The position numbers and the translations under genes are program-made. The notes under the pieces are model-generated. The model saw nothing but the letters and a program-made list of their open reading frames with translations. It searched no databases and was not told the origin of the DNA. Below are positions 1-4,944 of a stretch of DNA of 5,430 nt, piece by piece; the first letter of the stretch is position 1; every line of letters starts with the position of its first letter. The DNA is from Actinomycetota bacterium (GTDB lineage Bacteria > Actinomycetota > Actinomycetes > Actinomycetales > Cellulomonadaceae): the NCBI GenBank assembly GCA_018898235.1, contig JAHIJU010000233.1:1-5430 (forward strand), read 5' to 3'.

Positions 1-789
1 GATGGTCGTCGGGATGAGGCAGACCAGGAGAGCGACGAGCACGGTGATCGACTGCGCCTGCCCGGAGTAGACGGCGAACGGCTGCAACGTGACGACGGCC
101 AGCAGGAAGATCAGCGTGAGCGAGGACAGCAGCAGGGTGAGCGCGATCTCGTTCGGCGTCTTGGCCCGTGCCGAGCCCTCGACCAGGGCGATCATCCGGT
201 CCAGGAACGTCTCGCCGGGCTTGGCGGTGATCTGCACGACGATCCGGTCGGAGAGCACCCGGGTGCCGCCGGTGACGGCCGACCGGTCACCGCCGGACTC
301 GCGGATCACGGGCGCGGACTCCCCGGTGACGGCGGACTCGTCGACCGCGGCGACACCCTCGACCACGTCACCGTCGCCCGGGATCACCTCACCGGCCTCG
401 ACGAGCACCCGGTCGCCGACCAGCAGTGCGGTCCCGGGGACCTCCTGCGTGCTGCCGTCGGGGTCCAGCCGCCGGGCCGTCGTCGTCGTGCGGGTGCGGC
501 GCAGCGAGGCGGCCTGGGCGCGGCCGCGGCCCTCGGCGACGGCTTCGGCCAGGTTGGCGAACACGACGGTGGCCCACAGCCAGGCGGCGATGGCCCAGGC
601 GAACGCGCTGGGGTGCACCGCGGCGAGCACGGTGGTGAGCGCGGCGCCGACCCAGACGACGAACATGACGGGCGTGCGCACCTGGTGGCGCGGGTCGAGC
701 TTGCGCAGCGCCTGGGGGAGCGAGGCCACGAGCTGACGGGGTTCGAAGGCCCCGGCCGACGGGCGCAGGGTGGGGGTGCTGGTGGTCAT
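1..789 (-). CDS. kdpB: Potassium-transporting P-type ATPase subunit KdpB (N-terminal 263 residues, cut by window edge)
   Basis: KdpB hydrolyses ATP to drive K+ through KdpA in the membrane-bound KdpFABC complex. The visible part covers the cytoplasmic N-terminus, the first two membrane helices (about residues 38-78), the actuator domain and the start of the next helix pair. The actuator signature DESAVTGES ends at residue 158; T155-G156-E157-S158 is the dephosphorylation loop. Also visible are GGDRSAVTGGT, the family-typical GETFLDRMIALVEG and KTPNEIALT, and the helix ending CLIPTTI at residues 257-263. The catalytic DKTGT aspartate lies beyond base 1. The ATG start overlaps the kdpA stop as ATGA and is preceded by GAGG (797-800). 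Serine 158 corresponds to the E. coli TGES serine (Ser162) whose phosphorylation inhibits the pump, so that control point is conserved here. No frameshift or missing motif is seen. The family assignment is secure. Confidence 0.97.
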   Translation of the reverse strand, partial: MTTSTPTLRPSAGAFEPRQLVASLPQALRKLDPRHQVRTPVMFVVWVGAALTTVLAAVHPSAFAWAIAAWLWATVVFANLAEAVAEGRGRAQAASLRRTRTTTTARRLDPDGSTQEVPGTALLVGDRVLVEAGEVIPGDGDVVEGVAAVDESAVTGESAPVIRESGGDRSAVTGGTRVLSDRIVVQITAKPGETFLDRMIALVEGSARAKTPNEIALTLLLSSLTLIFLLAVVTLQPFAVYSGQAQSITVLVALLVCLIPTTI

Positions 790-2450
790 GACAGGGCCTC
801 GGCAAGGGGTGCGAGTGCGAGTGCGGGGAAGAACGTGAGCCCGGCGACGATGAGCACGACACCGGCGAGCAGCCCGGCGAACACCGGGGTGTGGGTGGGC
901 AGCGTGCCGGCACCGGCCGGGACCGGCCGTTGGGCGGCGAGCGATCCGGCCAGGGCGAGGGTGAGCACGATCGGCACGAACCGGCCGAACAGCATGCCGA
1001 GCCCGAGCGCCGTGTTCTGGTAGGTGGTCGCGGCGCCGAACCCGGCGAACGCCGAGCCGTTGTTGTTCACGGCGGAGGCGTAGGCGTAGAGGATCTCGGA
1101 CAGCCCGTGCGGCCCGGTGTTGAGCAGCGAGGCGTCCCGCAGGCTCGGCACCCCCGCGGTGATCGCGGCGCCGACCAGCACGAGCGCCGGCATGGTGAGG
1201 ATCGACAGCGCGACGAGCGTGACCTCGCGCCGACCGATCTTCTTGCCCAGGTACTCCGGGGTTCGACCCACCATGAGCCCGGCCAGGAACACGGCCAGCA
1301 CGGCGATCACGAGCATCCCGTACAGCCCGGTGCCGACCCCGCCGGGCGACACCTCCCCGAGCACCATGTTGAGCAGCGCGACGCCGCCGCCGAGCGCGGT
1401 GAACGAGTCGTGGAACGAGTTGACCGACCCGGTCGAGGTGCTCGTGGTCGAGGCGGCGAACAGCGCCGACGCGGCCGGCCCGAACCGCACCTCCTTGCCC
1501 TCCATCGCGGCACCGGCCAGCTGCGGGACGGTGCCGGCGGCGTGCAGCTCGGCCCAGGTCGCCGCGGCGACGGCCGCGGCCCACAGCCCACCCATCACGG
1601 AGACGATCGCCACGCCCTGGCGGCGGTCGCGCACCAGCGTGCCGAACGTGCGCGGCAGCGAGAACGGGATGGCCAGCAGCAGGAAGATCTCGAGCAGGTT
1701 GGTCCATGCCGTGGGGTTCTCGAACGGGTGGGCGCTGTTGGCGTTGAAGTAGCCGCCGCCGTTGGTGCCCAGGTCCTTGATCGCCTCCTGCGAGGCCAAC
1801 GGGCCGGTGACCAGGTGCTGCGTGCCGCCCGCCAGGGTGGTGACGTCCTGCACCCCGGTGAAGTTCTGCACGACGCCGCCGATGAGCAGCACGACGGCCG
1901 CCAGGAACGCCAGCGGCAGCAGGATGCGCCCGGTGCCGCGCACCAGGTCGACCCAGAAGTTGCCGATGCGGTCGGTGCGGCTGCGGGTGAACCCGCGCAC
2001 GAGCGCCACCGCGACGGCCAGTCCGACGGCGGCCGAGGTGAAGTTCTGCACCGCGAGCCCGGCCATCTGCACGAGCTGGCCCATGACGGCCTCACCGGAG
2101 TACCACTGCCAGTTGGTGTTGGTGACGAACGAGACGGCGGTGTTCCAGGCGCCGGCCGGGTTGACGTCCGCCATCGACAGCGAGAGCGGCAGGTGCGACT
2201 GCACGCGCTGGAACAGGTACAACGCCAGGACGCTCACCAGGGAGAACGCGATCAGCGACCGGGCATAGACCCCCCAGCGCTGGTCGGCGTCGGGATCGAT
2301 GCCGCCCAGCCGGTAGACAGCCCGTTCCGCGCGGCTGTGCGTGCGACCCTCCAGGACGCGGGCCATGTAGTCGCCGAGCGGCACGTGCACGGCCACCAGC
2401 AGCGCGACGAGCAACCCGATCTGCAGGACGGCGGCGGCGGTCGCGCCCAT
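786..2450 (-). CDS. kdpA: Potassium-transporting ATPase potassium-binding subunit KdpA
   Basis: KdpA is the channel-like subunit that selects and binds K+ in KdpFABC, related to the K+ channel/Trk/Ktr superfamily. At 554 residues it matches the E. coli protein (557). All four pore-loop regions are visible: SFVTNTNWQW (107-116), GTNGGGYFNANSAHPFENPT (228-247), TSTSTGSVNS (336-345) and NNNGSAFAG (462-470). About ten hydrophobic helices span the chain, the first at residues 5-22. The reading frame stays open further upstream to 2555, but that extension would overlay kdpF entirely. I chose the ATG at 2450 because it overlaps the kdpF stop (TGATG), has GGAG at 2459-2462, and begins the alignable N-terminus. 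The stop overlaps the kdpB start. The gene looks intact, and its product should assemble with the flanking kdpF and kdpB products. Confidence 0.97.
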   Translation of the reverse strand: MGATAAAVLQIGLLVALLVAVHVPLGDYMARVLEGRTHSRAERAVYRLGGIDPDADQRWGVYARSLIAFSLVSVLALYLFQRVQSHLPLSLSMADVNPAGAWNTAVSFVTNTNWQWYSGEAVMGQLVQMAGLAVQNFTSAAVGLAVAVALVRGFTRSRTDRIGNFWVDLVRGTGRILLPLAFLAAVVLLIGGVVQNFTGVQDVTTLAGGTQHLVTGPLASQEAIKDLGTNGGGYFNANSAHPFENPTAWTNLLEIFLLLAIPFSLPRTFGTLVRDRRQGVAIVSVMGGLWAAAVAAATWAELHAAGTVPQLAGAAMEGKEVRFGPAASALFAASTTSTSTGSVNSFHDSFTALGGGVALLNMVLGEVSPGGVGTGLYGMLVIAVLAVFLAGLMVGRTPEYLGKKIGRREVTLVALSILTMPALVLVGAAITAGVPSLRDASLLNTGPHGLSEILYAYASAVNNNGSAFAGFGAATTYQNTALGLGMLFGRFVPIVLTLALAGSLAAQRPVPAGAGTLPTHTPVFAGLLAGVVLIVAGLTFFPALALAPLAEALS

Positions 2451-2539
2451 CAGAACCGCTCCGGCTTCAGCAGGGCGTACAGCAGGTAGCCGGCCAGGCC
2501 GACCGCGATGACCAGCGACACCCAGGACTCGAGGCTCAC
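2450..2539 (-). CDS. kdpF: KdpF, small membrane subunit of the potassium ATPase (29 aa)
   Basis: KdpF is a single-helix peptide that stabilises the KdpFABC complex in the membrane. The 29-residue product has one hydrophobic helix (about residues 6-23) and the family-typical tail LLKPERF after a YLLYAL stretch. The GTG start at 2539 overlaps the stop of the preceding 27-residue gene as GTGA. GGAG lies at 2545-2548, five bases from the start. The stop shares one base with the kdpA ATG. The same frame is open further upstream, but that part is not membrane-like and overlays the previous gene. Size, sequence and position directly before kdpA make the call strong despite the short length. Confidence 0.92.
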   Translation of the reverse strand: MSLESWVSLVIAVGLAGYLLYALLKPERF

Positions 2540-2619
2540 AGCTTCTCCAGCCCACGTACGAACAGCGCGAGCGCTGCGAAGCAGACGAGGGTCAGTGCCA
2601 CGAAGGCCAGATCGGCCAT
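2536..2619 (-). CDS. 27-residue membrane peptide leading the kdp operon
   Basis: This is a small open frame of 27 codons. It begins MADLAFVALTL, continues as one hydrophobic helix (about residues 4-21) and ends in a short charged tail, VRGLEKL. The ATG at 2619 has a good Shine-Dalgarno sequence, GGGAG at 2625-2629, with five bases between. Its TGA overlaps the GTG of kdpF, so translation of the two is probably coupled. From memory, similar unnamed peptides occur just before kdpF in other actinobacterial kdp operons; I cannot confirm that here. The small hydrophobic helix plus basic/acidic tail resembles KdpF in design, so a role as an extra small subunit or assembly factor is possible, but this is inference. 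The alternative is a leader peptide that only sets ribosome entry for kdpF. Confidence 0.75.
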   Translation of the reverse strand: MADLAFVALTLVCFAALALFVRGLEKL

Positions 2620-2624
2620 CAGTG

Positions 2625-2629
2625 CTCCC
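2625..2629 (-). promoter_or_regulatory. Ribosome binding site of the first kdp-operon gene
   Basis: GGGAG on the minus strand lies five bases before the ATG at 2619. It fixes the start of the 27-residue gene and rejects the longer upstream readings of that frame, which lack this spacing and run through the low-complexity spacer. Confidence 0.7.
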
Positions 2630-2690
2630 GAGGTGCGCGGCCACGTGGGCCGGGCAGCCACCCTGGCCGCCACGGACCATCCAGCACCCG

Positions 2691-2762
2691 CCGGACCCCG
2701 CCCGGTCCCCATCCAGACGAAACCCAGACCCCCCGCCCGCCCCACCCAGACAACCCCCAGAC
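2691..2762 (-). promoter_or_regulatory. Helically phased CCAGAC direct-repeat array upstream of kdp (candidate response-regulator site)
   Basis: Four exact CCAGAC units (GTCTGG in the kdp direction) start at 2713, 2724, 2746 and 2757, giving spacings of 11, 22 and 11 bp. Weaker units stay in the same phase at 2691 (CCGGAC) and 2702 (CCGGTC). The unit expected at 2735 is degenerate (GCCCGC). The block at 2713-2733 is repeated imperfectly at 2746-2766, a 33-bp offset equal to three units. The array lies 72 to 143 bp upstream of the first kdp start codon. OmpR/PhoB-type regulators, the class that includes KdpE, characteristically bind direct repeats with about 11-bp spacing. Assigning this array to KdpE is my inference. 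No clear -10 or -35 element could be picked between the array and the gene. Confidence 0.45.
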
Positions 2763-2906
2763 CCCCGCCTCCCTCCCGCCCCCCGCCTCCCGCAACTGGT
2801 CAGTTGGCGGCCTGGGCCCGGCGTGTCGGAGGGCCCAAGTGACCAGTTGCGGGGGGTCCGGGGGCAGGAACACGGGCTGGGGCAGGAAGGCGTGGGAGTG
2901 TGGGGG
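2729..2906. other. Strand-skewed, G-run-rich spacer with quadruplex potential
   Basis: From 2729 to 2791 the plus strand is a series of C runs, for example 2729-2734, 2740-2743, 2754-2758, 2762-2766 and 2779-2784. From 2851 to 2906 it becomes G runs, for example 2851-2856, 2860-2864, 2879-2882 and 2902-2906. The switch falls at the inverted repeat, so the non-template strand is G-rich towards both divergent genes. The minus strand left of the repeat meets the usual four-run G-quadruplex pattern with short loops. The G-rich tract on the right is looser, with one loop of nine bases. No gene is supported in 2620-2907. A CCACGTGG palindrome sits at 2641-2648 close to the kdp start. Confidence 0.55.
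2789..2853. repeat. 19-bp inverted repeat with 27-base centre in the divergent kdp/DUF3054 spacer
   Basis: The left arm at 2789-2807 begins CCCGCAACTGGTCA. Its exact 14-base complement is at 2840-2853. After one mismatch (2803/2839), four more bases pair (TTGG at 2804-2807 with CCAA at 2835-2838). The centre, 2808-2834, contains GGGCCC-type blocks. Each arm also holds its own palindrome: CAACTG-GT-CAGTTG at 2793-2806 (perfect) and CAAGTG-AC-CAGTTG at 2836-2849 (one mismatch). The palindrome centres are 43 bp apart, about four helical turns. There is no T-tract, and both flanking genes point away, so a terminator is unlikely. It could be a paired operator for a dimeric regulator or one copy of a dispersed genomic hairpin repeat. 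Confidence 0.75.
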
Positions 2907-2907
2907 C

Positions 2908-3285
2908 GTGATCCGACACGACAGGCCGTTCGTGGCCGCCGACCTGGTCTGTGTGCTCGTGTTCGCCGTGATCGGGCGGCTGTCTCATGACGAGGGGCTG
3001 AGCGGCCTGCTCGCGACCTTCGCGCCGTTCGCGGGCGGGATGGTCATCGGGCACCTCGTCGCGCGGTGGGCGGACCGGCCGCGCGAGTCCCTGTCCGGCG
3101 GTGTGATCGTCGTGGCCTCGACCGTGGCGCTGGGCATGATGCTGCGGGTGATGGGCGGAGCCGGGACCGCGGTGGCGTTCGTGCTGGTCGCGACCGTGGT
3201 GCTGGCGGCGTTCATGCTCGGCTGGCGCGCTCTGGCGATCGGGCTGCGCCGTCGCCGGCTGTCGTCCGAGGAGCCGGCCTCCTAG
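2908..3285 (+). CDS. DUF3054 family integral membrane protein (125 aa)
   Basis: The product is a small polytopic membrane protein of unknown function. Four hydrophobic helices are visible at about residues 9-24, 31-53, 63-82 and 87-107, followed by an arginine-rich cytoplasmic-looking tail (GLRRRR, 112-117). Features typical of DUF3054 are the opening AADLVCVLVFAVIGRLSHDEG (start of helix 1 and the loop after it), GMMLR (76-80) in the third helix, and LGWRAL (104-109) at the end of the fourth. I chose the GTG at 2908 because the family begins just before the first helix and G-rich ribosome-binding sequence (GGGAG at 2894-2898, GGGGG at 2902-2906) precedes it. The frame remains open to a GTG at 2839, but that would start inside the inverted repeat and add 23 glycine-rich residues. 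It is divergent to kdp and convergent with the FIST gene. A link to potassium transport is not shown. Confidence 0.8.
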   Translation: MIRHDRPFVAADLVCVLVFAVIGRLSHDEGLSGLLATFAPFAGGMVIGHLVARWADRPRESLSGGVIVVASTVALGMMLRVMGGAGTAVAFVLVATVVLAAFMLGWRALAIGLRRRRLSSEEPAS

Positions 3286-3328
3286 CGCCGACCAGCGACT
3301 GCGTGAGTACGCGCCGGCCGCCCGACGG

Positions 3329-4483
3329 TCAGGCGAACAGCACGCCGGTGAGGGTCTGGTTCATGTGGCCGAGCCAGCTCTCGCCGTAGGTGTGGAACCC
3401 GGCGAGCGGCACCCCGGTGAAGGTGTCGACGAAGGCCTGGGTCTGCCCCTTGGCGTCGAGCTCGAGCCGGCGCAGGATGCAGTTGAAGAGCACCCCGGCG
3501 TTCACCGTCCCGCCGAGCGTCTCGGTCGCGTCGGCCAGCGCCGCCGCGGTCTCGGAGACGATGTCGCCGGACTGCATGACCTCGACCTCCATGCCGTCGA
3601 GGATCTGGCAGTAGAACCGGATCCCGCCGTCGGCGGTGACCGCCTGGGGGCTGCGGATGAACGGGGCGCCGTCGACCATCAGCCCGAGCGGGTGGGCCAT
3701 GAAGATGCTGCTGTCGAGGTCGCCCGGGCGGGCGCCGACCGCCTCGGCGTAGGCCTCGGGAGCCGGTCGGCCGTCGAACTCGTAGACCGTCCGGGTCGCC
3801 AGGTCCGCCCGGGTGACCCGCAGCGTCGTGGCTGTCGAGGCGAAGGTGCAGGTCTTGAGCACCGTGAACGGTCCGGTCGTCTCGCAGACGACGAGGGCTG
3901 CCCCGCGGCGGGACACCTGCCCGCCGACGCTCACCCAGGTCTCGGTGAAGGCGAGGTCGTCACCGGCCGACCCACCGACCACGTCGAGCAGGGGGGCGGC
4001 GTTGCCCAGGGCCTCGTTCACGGCCTCCTCCGCGCCGTGCACCCCGTCGATGAGCACGAGCCCCAGGTGCCGTGCCGGGTCCAGCTCGCGCAGCGCGACG
4101 CCGAGCTGTCCCTCGATCACGCGCACACCGTCGGCCGTCGCAGCGACCGGGTCCGTCGACAGGTCGACCAGTGCGGCGGCGCAGCGCGAGACGATCGACG
4201 TCGGCAGCGCGACGGCGCTGACCCCGTCCTTGGCCCACACGCTGTCCGTGAACTCCCCGGCGGTCGAGCAGCCCATGACGACCGCTTCGGGGAAGGCGGA
4301 TGCGAGCGGTCCGGCGAGGTCGTCCGGGTCGTACGACGACGAGGCGAAGAAGAGCACGACGGCCGCCGGGCCTCCTGCGAGACCGGCGCGCAGCGTCGCT
4401 CCGAGGGTGGCCACGACGTCGTTGGCCTGCCCGGACGCCTGGGCGCGGGCGGCCGTCCTGAGCGATCGGGTGGTGGTGGACAT
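3329..4483 (-). CDS. Stand-alone FIST-domain sensory protein (FIST N plus FIST C)
   Basis: FIST domains are predicted ligand-sensing modules of signal transduction. The bacterial NosP subgroup of similar length binds heme and nitric oxide. This 384-residue protein carries little besides FIST. The N-terminal half includes AVVLFFASSSYDPDDLAGPL (41-60), GCSTAGEF (71-78) and VVGGSAGDD (168-176). The C-terminal half includes AHPLGL (263-268), LFNCILRR (332-339), GFHTYGE (362-368) and NQTLTGVLF (375-383), the usual closing signature. There is no signal peptide or membrane helix, so it is probably cytoplasmic. I prefer the ATG at 4483, which has GGGAG five bases away. An upstream ATG at 4528 overlaps the previous stop as ATGA, but the 15 added codons have A or T at 6 of 15 third positions and look non-coding. 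It follows a 66-aa gene and lies next to a divergent EAL gene. Ligand and partner are unknown; histidines 139, 149, 264, 364 and 373 are available if it binds heme. Confidence 0.88.
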   Translation of the reverse strand: MSTTTRSLRTAARAQASGQANDVVATLGATLRAGLAGGPAAVVLFFASSSYDPDDLAGPLASAFPEAVVMGCSTAGEFTDSVWAKDGVSAVALPTSIVSRCAAALVDLSTDPVAATADGVRVIEGQLGVALRELDPARHLGLVLIDGVHGAEEAVNEALGNAAPLLDVVGGSAGDDLAFTETWVSVGGQVSRRGAALVVCETTGPFTVLKTCTFASTATTLRVTRADLATRTVYEFDGRPAPEAYAEAVGARPGDLDSSIFMAHPLGLMVDGAPFIRSPQAVTADGGIRFYCQILDGMEVEVMQSGDIVSETAAALADATETLGGTVNAGVLFNCILRRLELDAKGQTQAFVDTFTGVPLAGFHTYGESWLGHMNQTLTGVLFA

Positions 4484-4488
4484 CGGTG

Positions 4489-4493
4489 CTCCC
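4489..4493 (-). promoter_or_regulatory. Ribosome binding site deciding the FIST gene start
   Basis: GGGAG on the minus strand lies five bases upstream of the ATG at 4483. The same element and a near-identical following context (GGGAGCAC) precede the first kdp-operon gene. It argues for the internal start over the ATG at 4528. Confidence 0.6.
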
Positions 4494-4524
4494 GGTGGAA
4501 CGAGTCGTCTGGTGGTCTGGCTGG

Positions 4525-4725
4525 TCATATCCGGTACCCCATGTCGGCAAGGGCGGCGATCACCTTGGCCACGGCGACCGGGTCGGCGACCTGGTCGGGT
4601 CGTGGTTTGCGCAGGCTCACACCGGTGCGCAGCAGCACCCGGGAGGCCAGCGGGCCGAAGACTGCCGGGCCGACGGACGTCTGCAGGTTGGTGGCTACCT
4701 CGTCGAGGTCCTGGAGCGAGTGCAT
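4525..4725 (-). CDS. Uncharacterised 66-aa protein upstream of the FIST gene
   Basis: I do not recognise this family. The 66-residue product starts MHSLQDLDEV. It has a predicted helix at about residues 3-16, a central segment around FGPLASRVLLRTGVSLRK (23-40), a proline-rich turn with PRPDQ (41-45), and a C-terminal helix (about 48-62) ending DMGYRI. It has no membrane segment or signal peptide and is probably a small soluble helical protein. The start is well supported: GGAGG at 4731-4735, five bases before the ATG. Third positions are mostly G or C (8 of 66 sense codons end in A or T), as expected for a real gene here. The frame is open further upstream but would run into the divergent EAL gene. 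The stop lies 41 bases before the preferred FIST start, so the two are probably co-transcribed and may act together. Confidence 0.8.
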   Translation of the reverse strand: MHSLQDLDEVATNLQTSVGPAVFGPLASRVLLRTGVSLRKPRPDQVADPVAVAKVIAALADMGYRI

Positions 4726-4730
4726 CGCTT

Positions 4731-4735
4731 CCTCC
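4731..4735 (-). promoter_or_regulatory. Ribosome binding site of the 66-aa gene
   Basis: A full GGAGG on the minus strand lies five bases before the ATG at 4725. It is the strongest Shine-Dalgarno match in the window and the main reason to start this gene here rather than at upstream alternatives. Confidence 0.75.
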
Positions 4736-4839
4736 GGGATAGACGCCGGCCTGGACGGTGCGGCGAGCTGGCGGGTGTATCGGCAGGTCGTCGCCGGCAG
4801 TTGAGGGCCGTCACCCAGCCGACCCCGATTGCGACGAGC

Positions 4840-4851
4840 CGGTCGCGACCG
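4840..4851. promoter_or_regulatory. Perfect 12-bp palindrome in the divergent spacer (candidate operator)
   Basis: CGGTCGCGACCG reads the same on both strands. It lies about 115 bp from the start of the 66-aa gene and 93 bp from the start of the EAL gene, within the only plausible promoter region of both. By rough estimate a chance 12-bp palindrome in 219 bp at this composition has a probability of about 0.17, so this is suggestive only. Confidence 0.3.
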
Positions 4852-4857
4852 TGTCCC

Positions 4858-4887
4858 TTCAGACTGCCGCGCGGGGAACCGATAGAT
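4858..4887 (+). promoter_or_regulatory. Weak candidate promoter of the EAL gene
   Basis: TTCAGA (4858-4863) and GATAGA (4881-4886) are separated by 17 bases and resemble -35 and -10 elements with four and three matches to the vegetative consensus. Transcription would begin around 4893, giving a leader of about 50 bases that contains the paired GTGCAC sites. The matches are poor and this is a guess from spacing and position. Confidence 0.2.
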
Positions 4888-4902
4888 GGACGAGGCTTGG
4901 CG

Positions 4903-4920
4903 GGTGCACGGAGGTGCACG
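4903..4920. repeat. Tandem GGTGCACG repeat, two GTGCAC palindromes one helical turn apart
   Basis: GGTGCACG occurs at 4903-4910 and again at 4913-4920, exactly 10 bp apart, and each copy contains the palindrome GTGCAC. The pair lies 25 bp upstream of the EAL start codon, just ahead of its ribosome binding site. It could be an operator in the early transcribed region or a leader RNA element. The pattern is seen directly; a function is inferred. Confidence 0.4.
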
Positions 4921-4944
4921 CCGCCGTCCAGCGACGAGGAGCCG

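Noticed and set aside
89..736. A 215-codon plus-strand open frame opposite kdpB
   Set aside because: It is Ser/Thr/Ala-rich and antisense to clear KdpB coding sequence, so it is a shadow frame.
891..2489. A 532-codon plus-strand open frame opposite kdpA
   Set aside because: It is antisense to kdpA and gives a composition-driven protein full of Arg, Gly, Glu, Asp and His with no domain. Long shadow frames are expected in DNA of this GC content.
2620..2790. A c-di-AMP (ydaO-type) riboswitch in the kdp leader
   Set aside because: Such riboswitches occur upstream of some potassium transporter genes, but I see none of the conserved helices or motifs in this C-rich, repetitive spacer.
2789..2853. 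Reading the large inverted repeat as an intrinsic terminator
   Set aside because: Both flanking genes are transcribed away from it and no T-run follows either arm, so termination is not its obvious role.
2839..2907. An earlier GTG start for the DUF3054 protein
   Set aside because: It would place the start inside the inverted repeat and add 23 Gly/Arg-rich residues before the family's usual N-terminus. The GTG at 2908 has better upstream sequence.
3286..3328. Terminator between the convergent DUF3054 and FIST genes
   Set aside because: Only a 4-bp stem is visible (GCGT 3301-3304 with ACGC 3309-3312), with no T-tract on either strand. A bidirectional terminator may exist but the sequence does not show one.
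3365..4804. A 479-codon plus-strand open frame opposite the FIST gene
   Set aside because: It overlays the well-supported FIST and 66-aa genes on the other strand, has no recognisable motif, and shows the low-complexity composition of a shadow frame.
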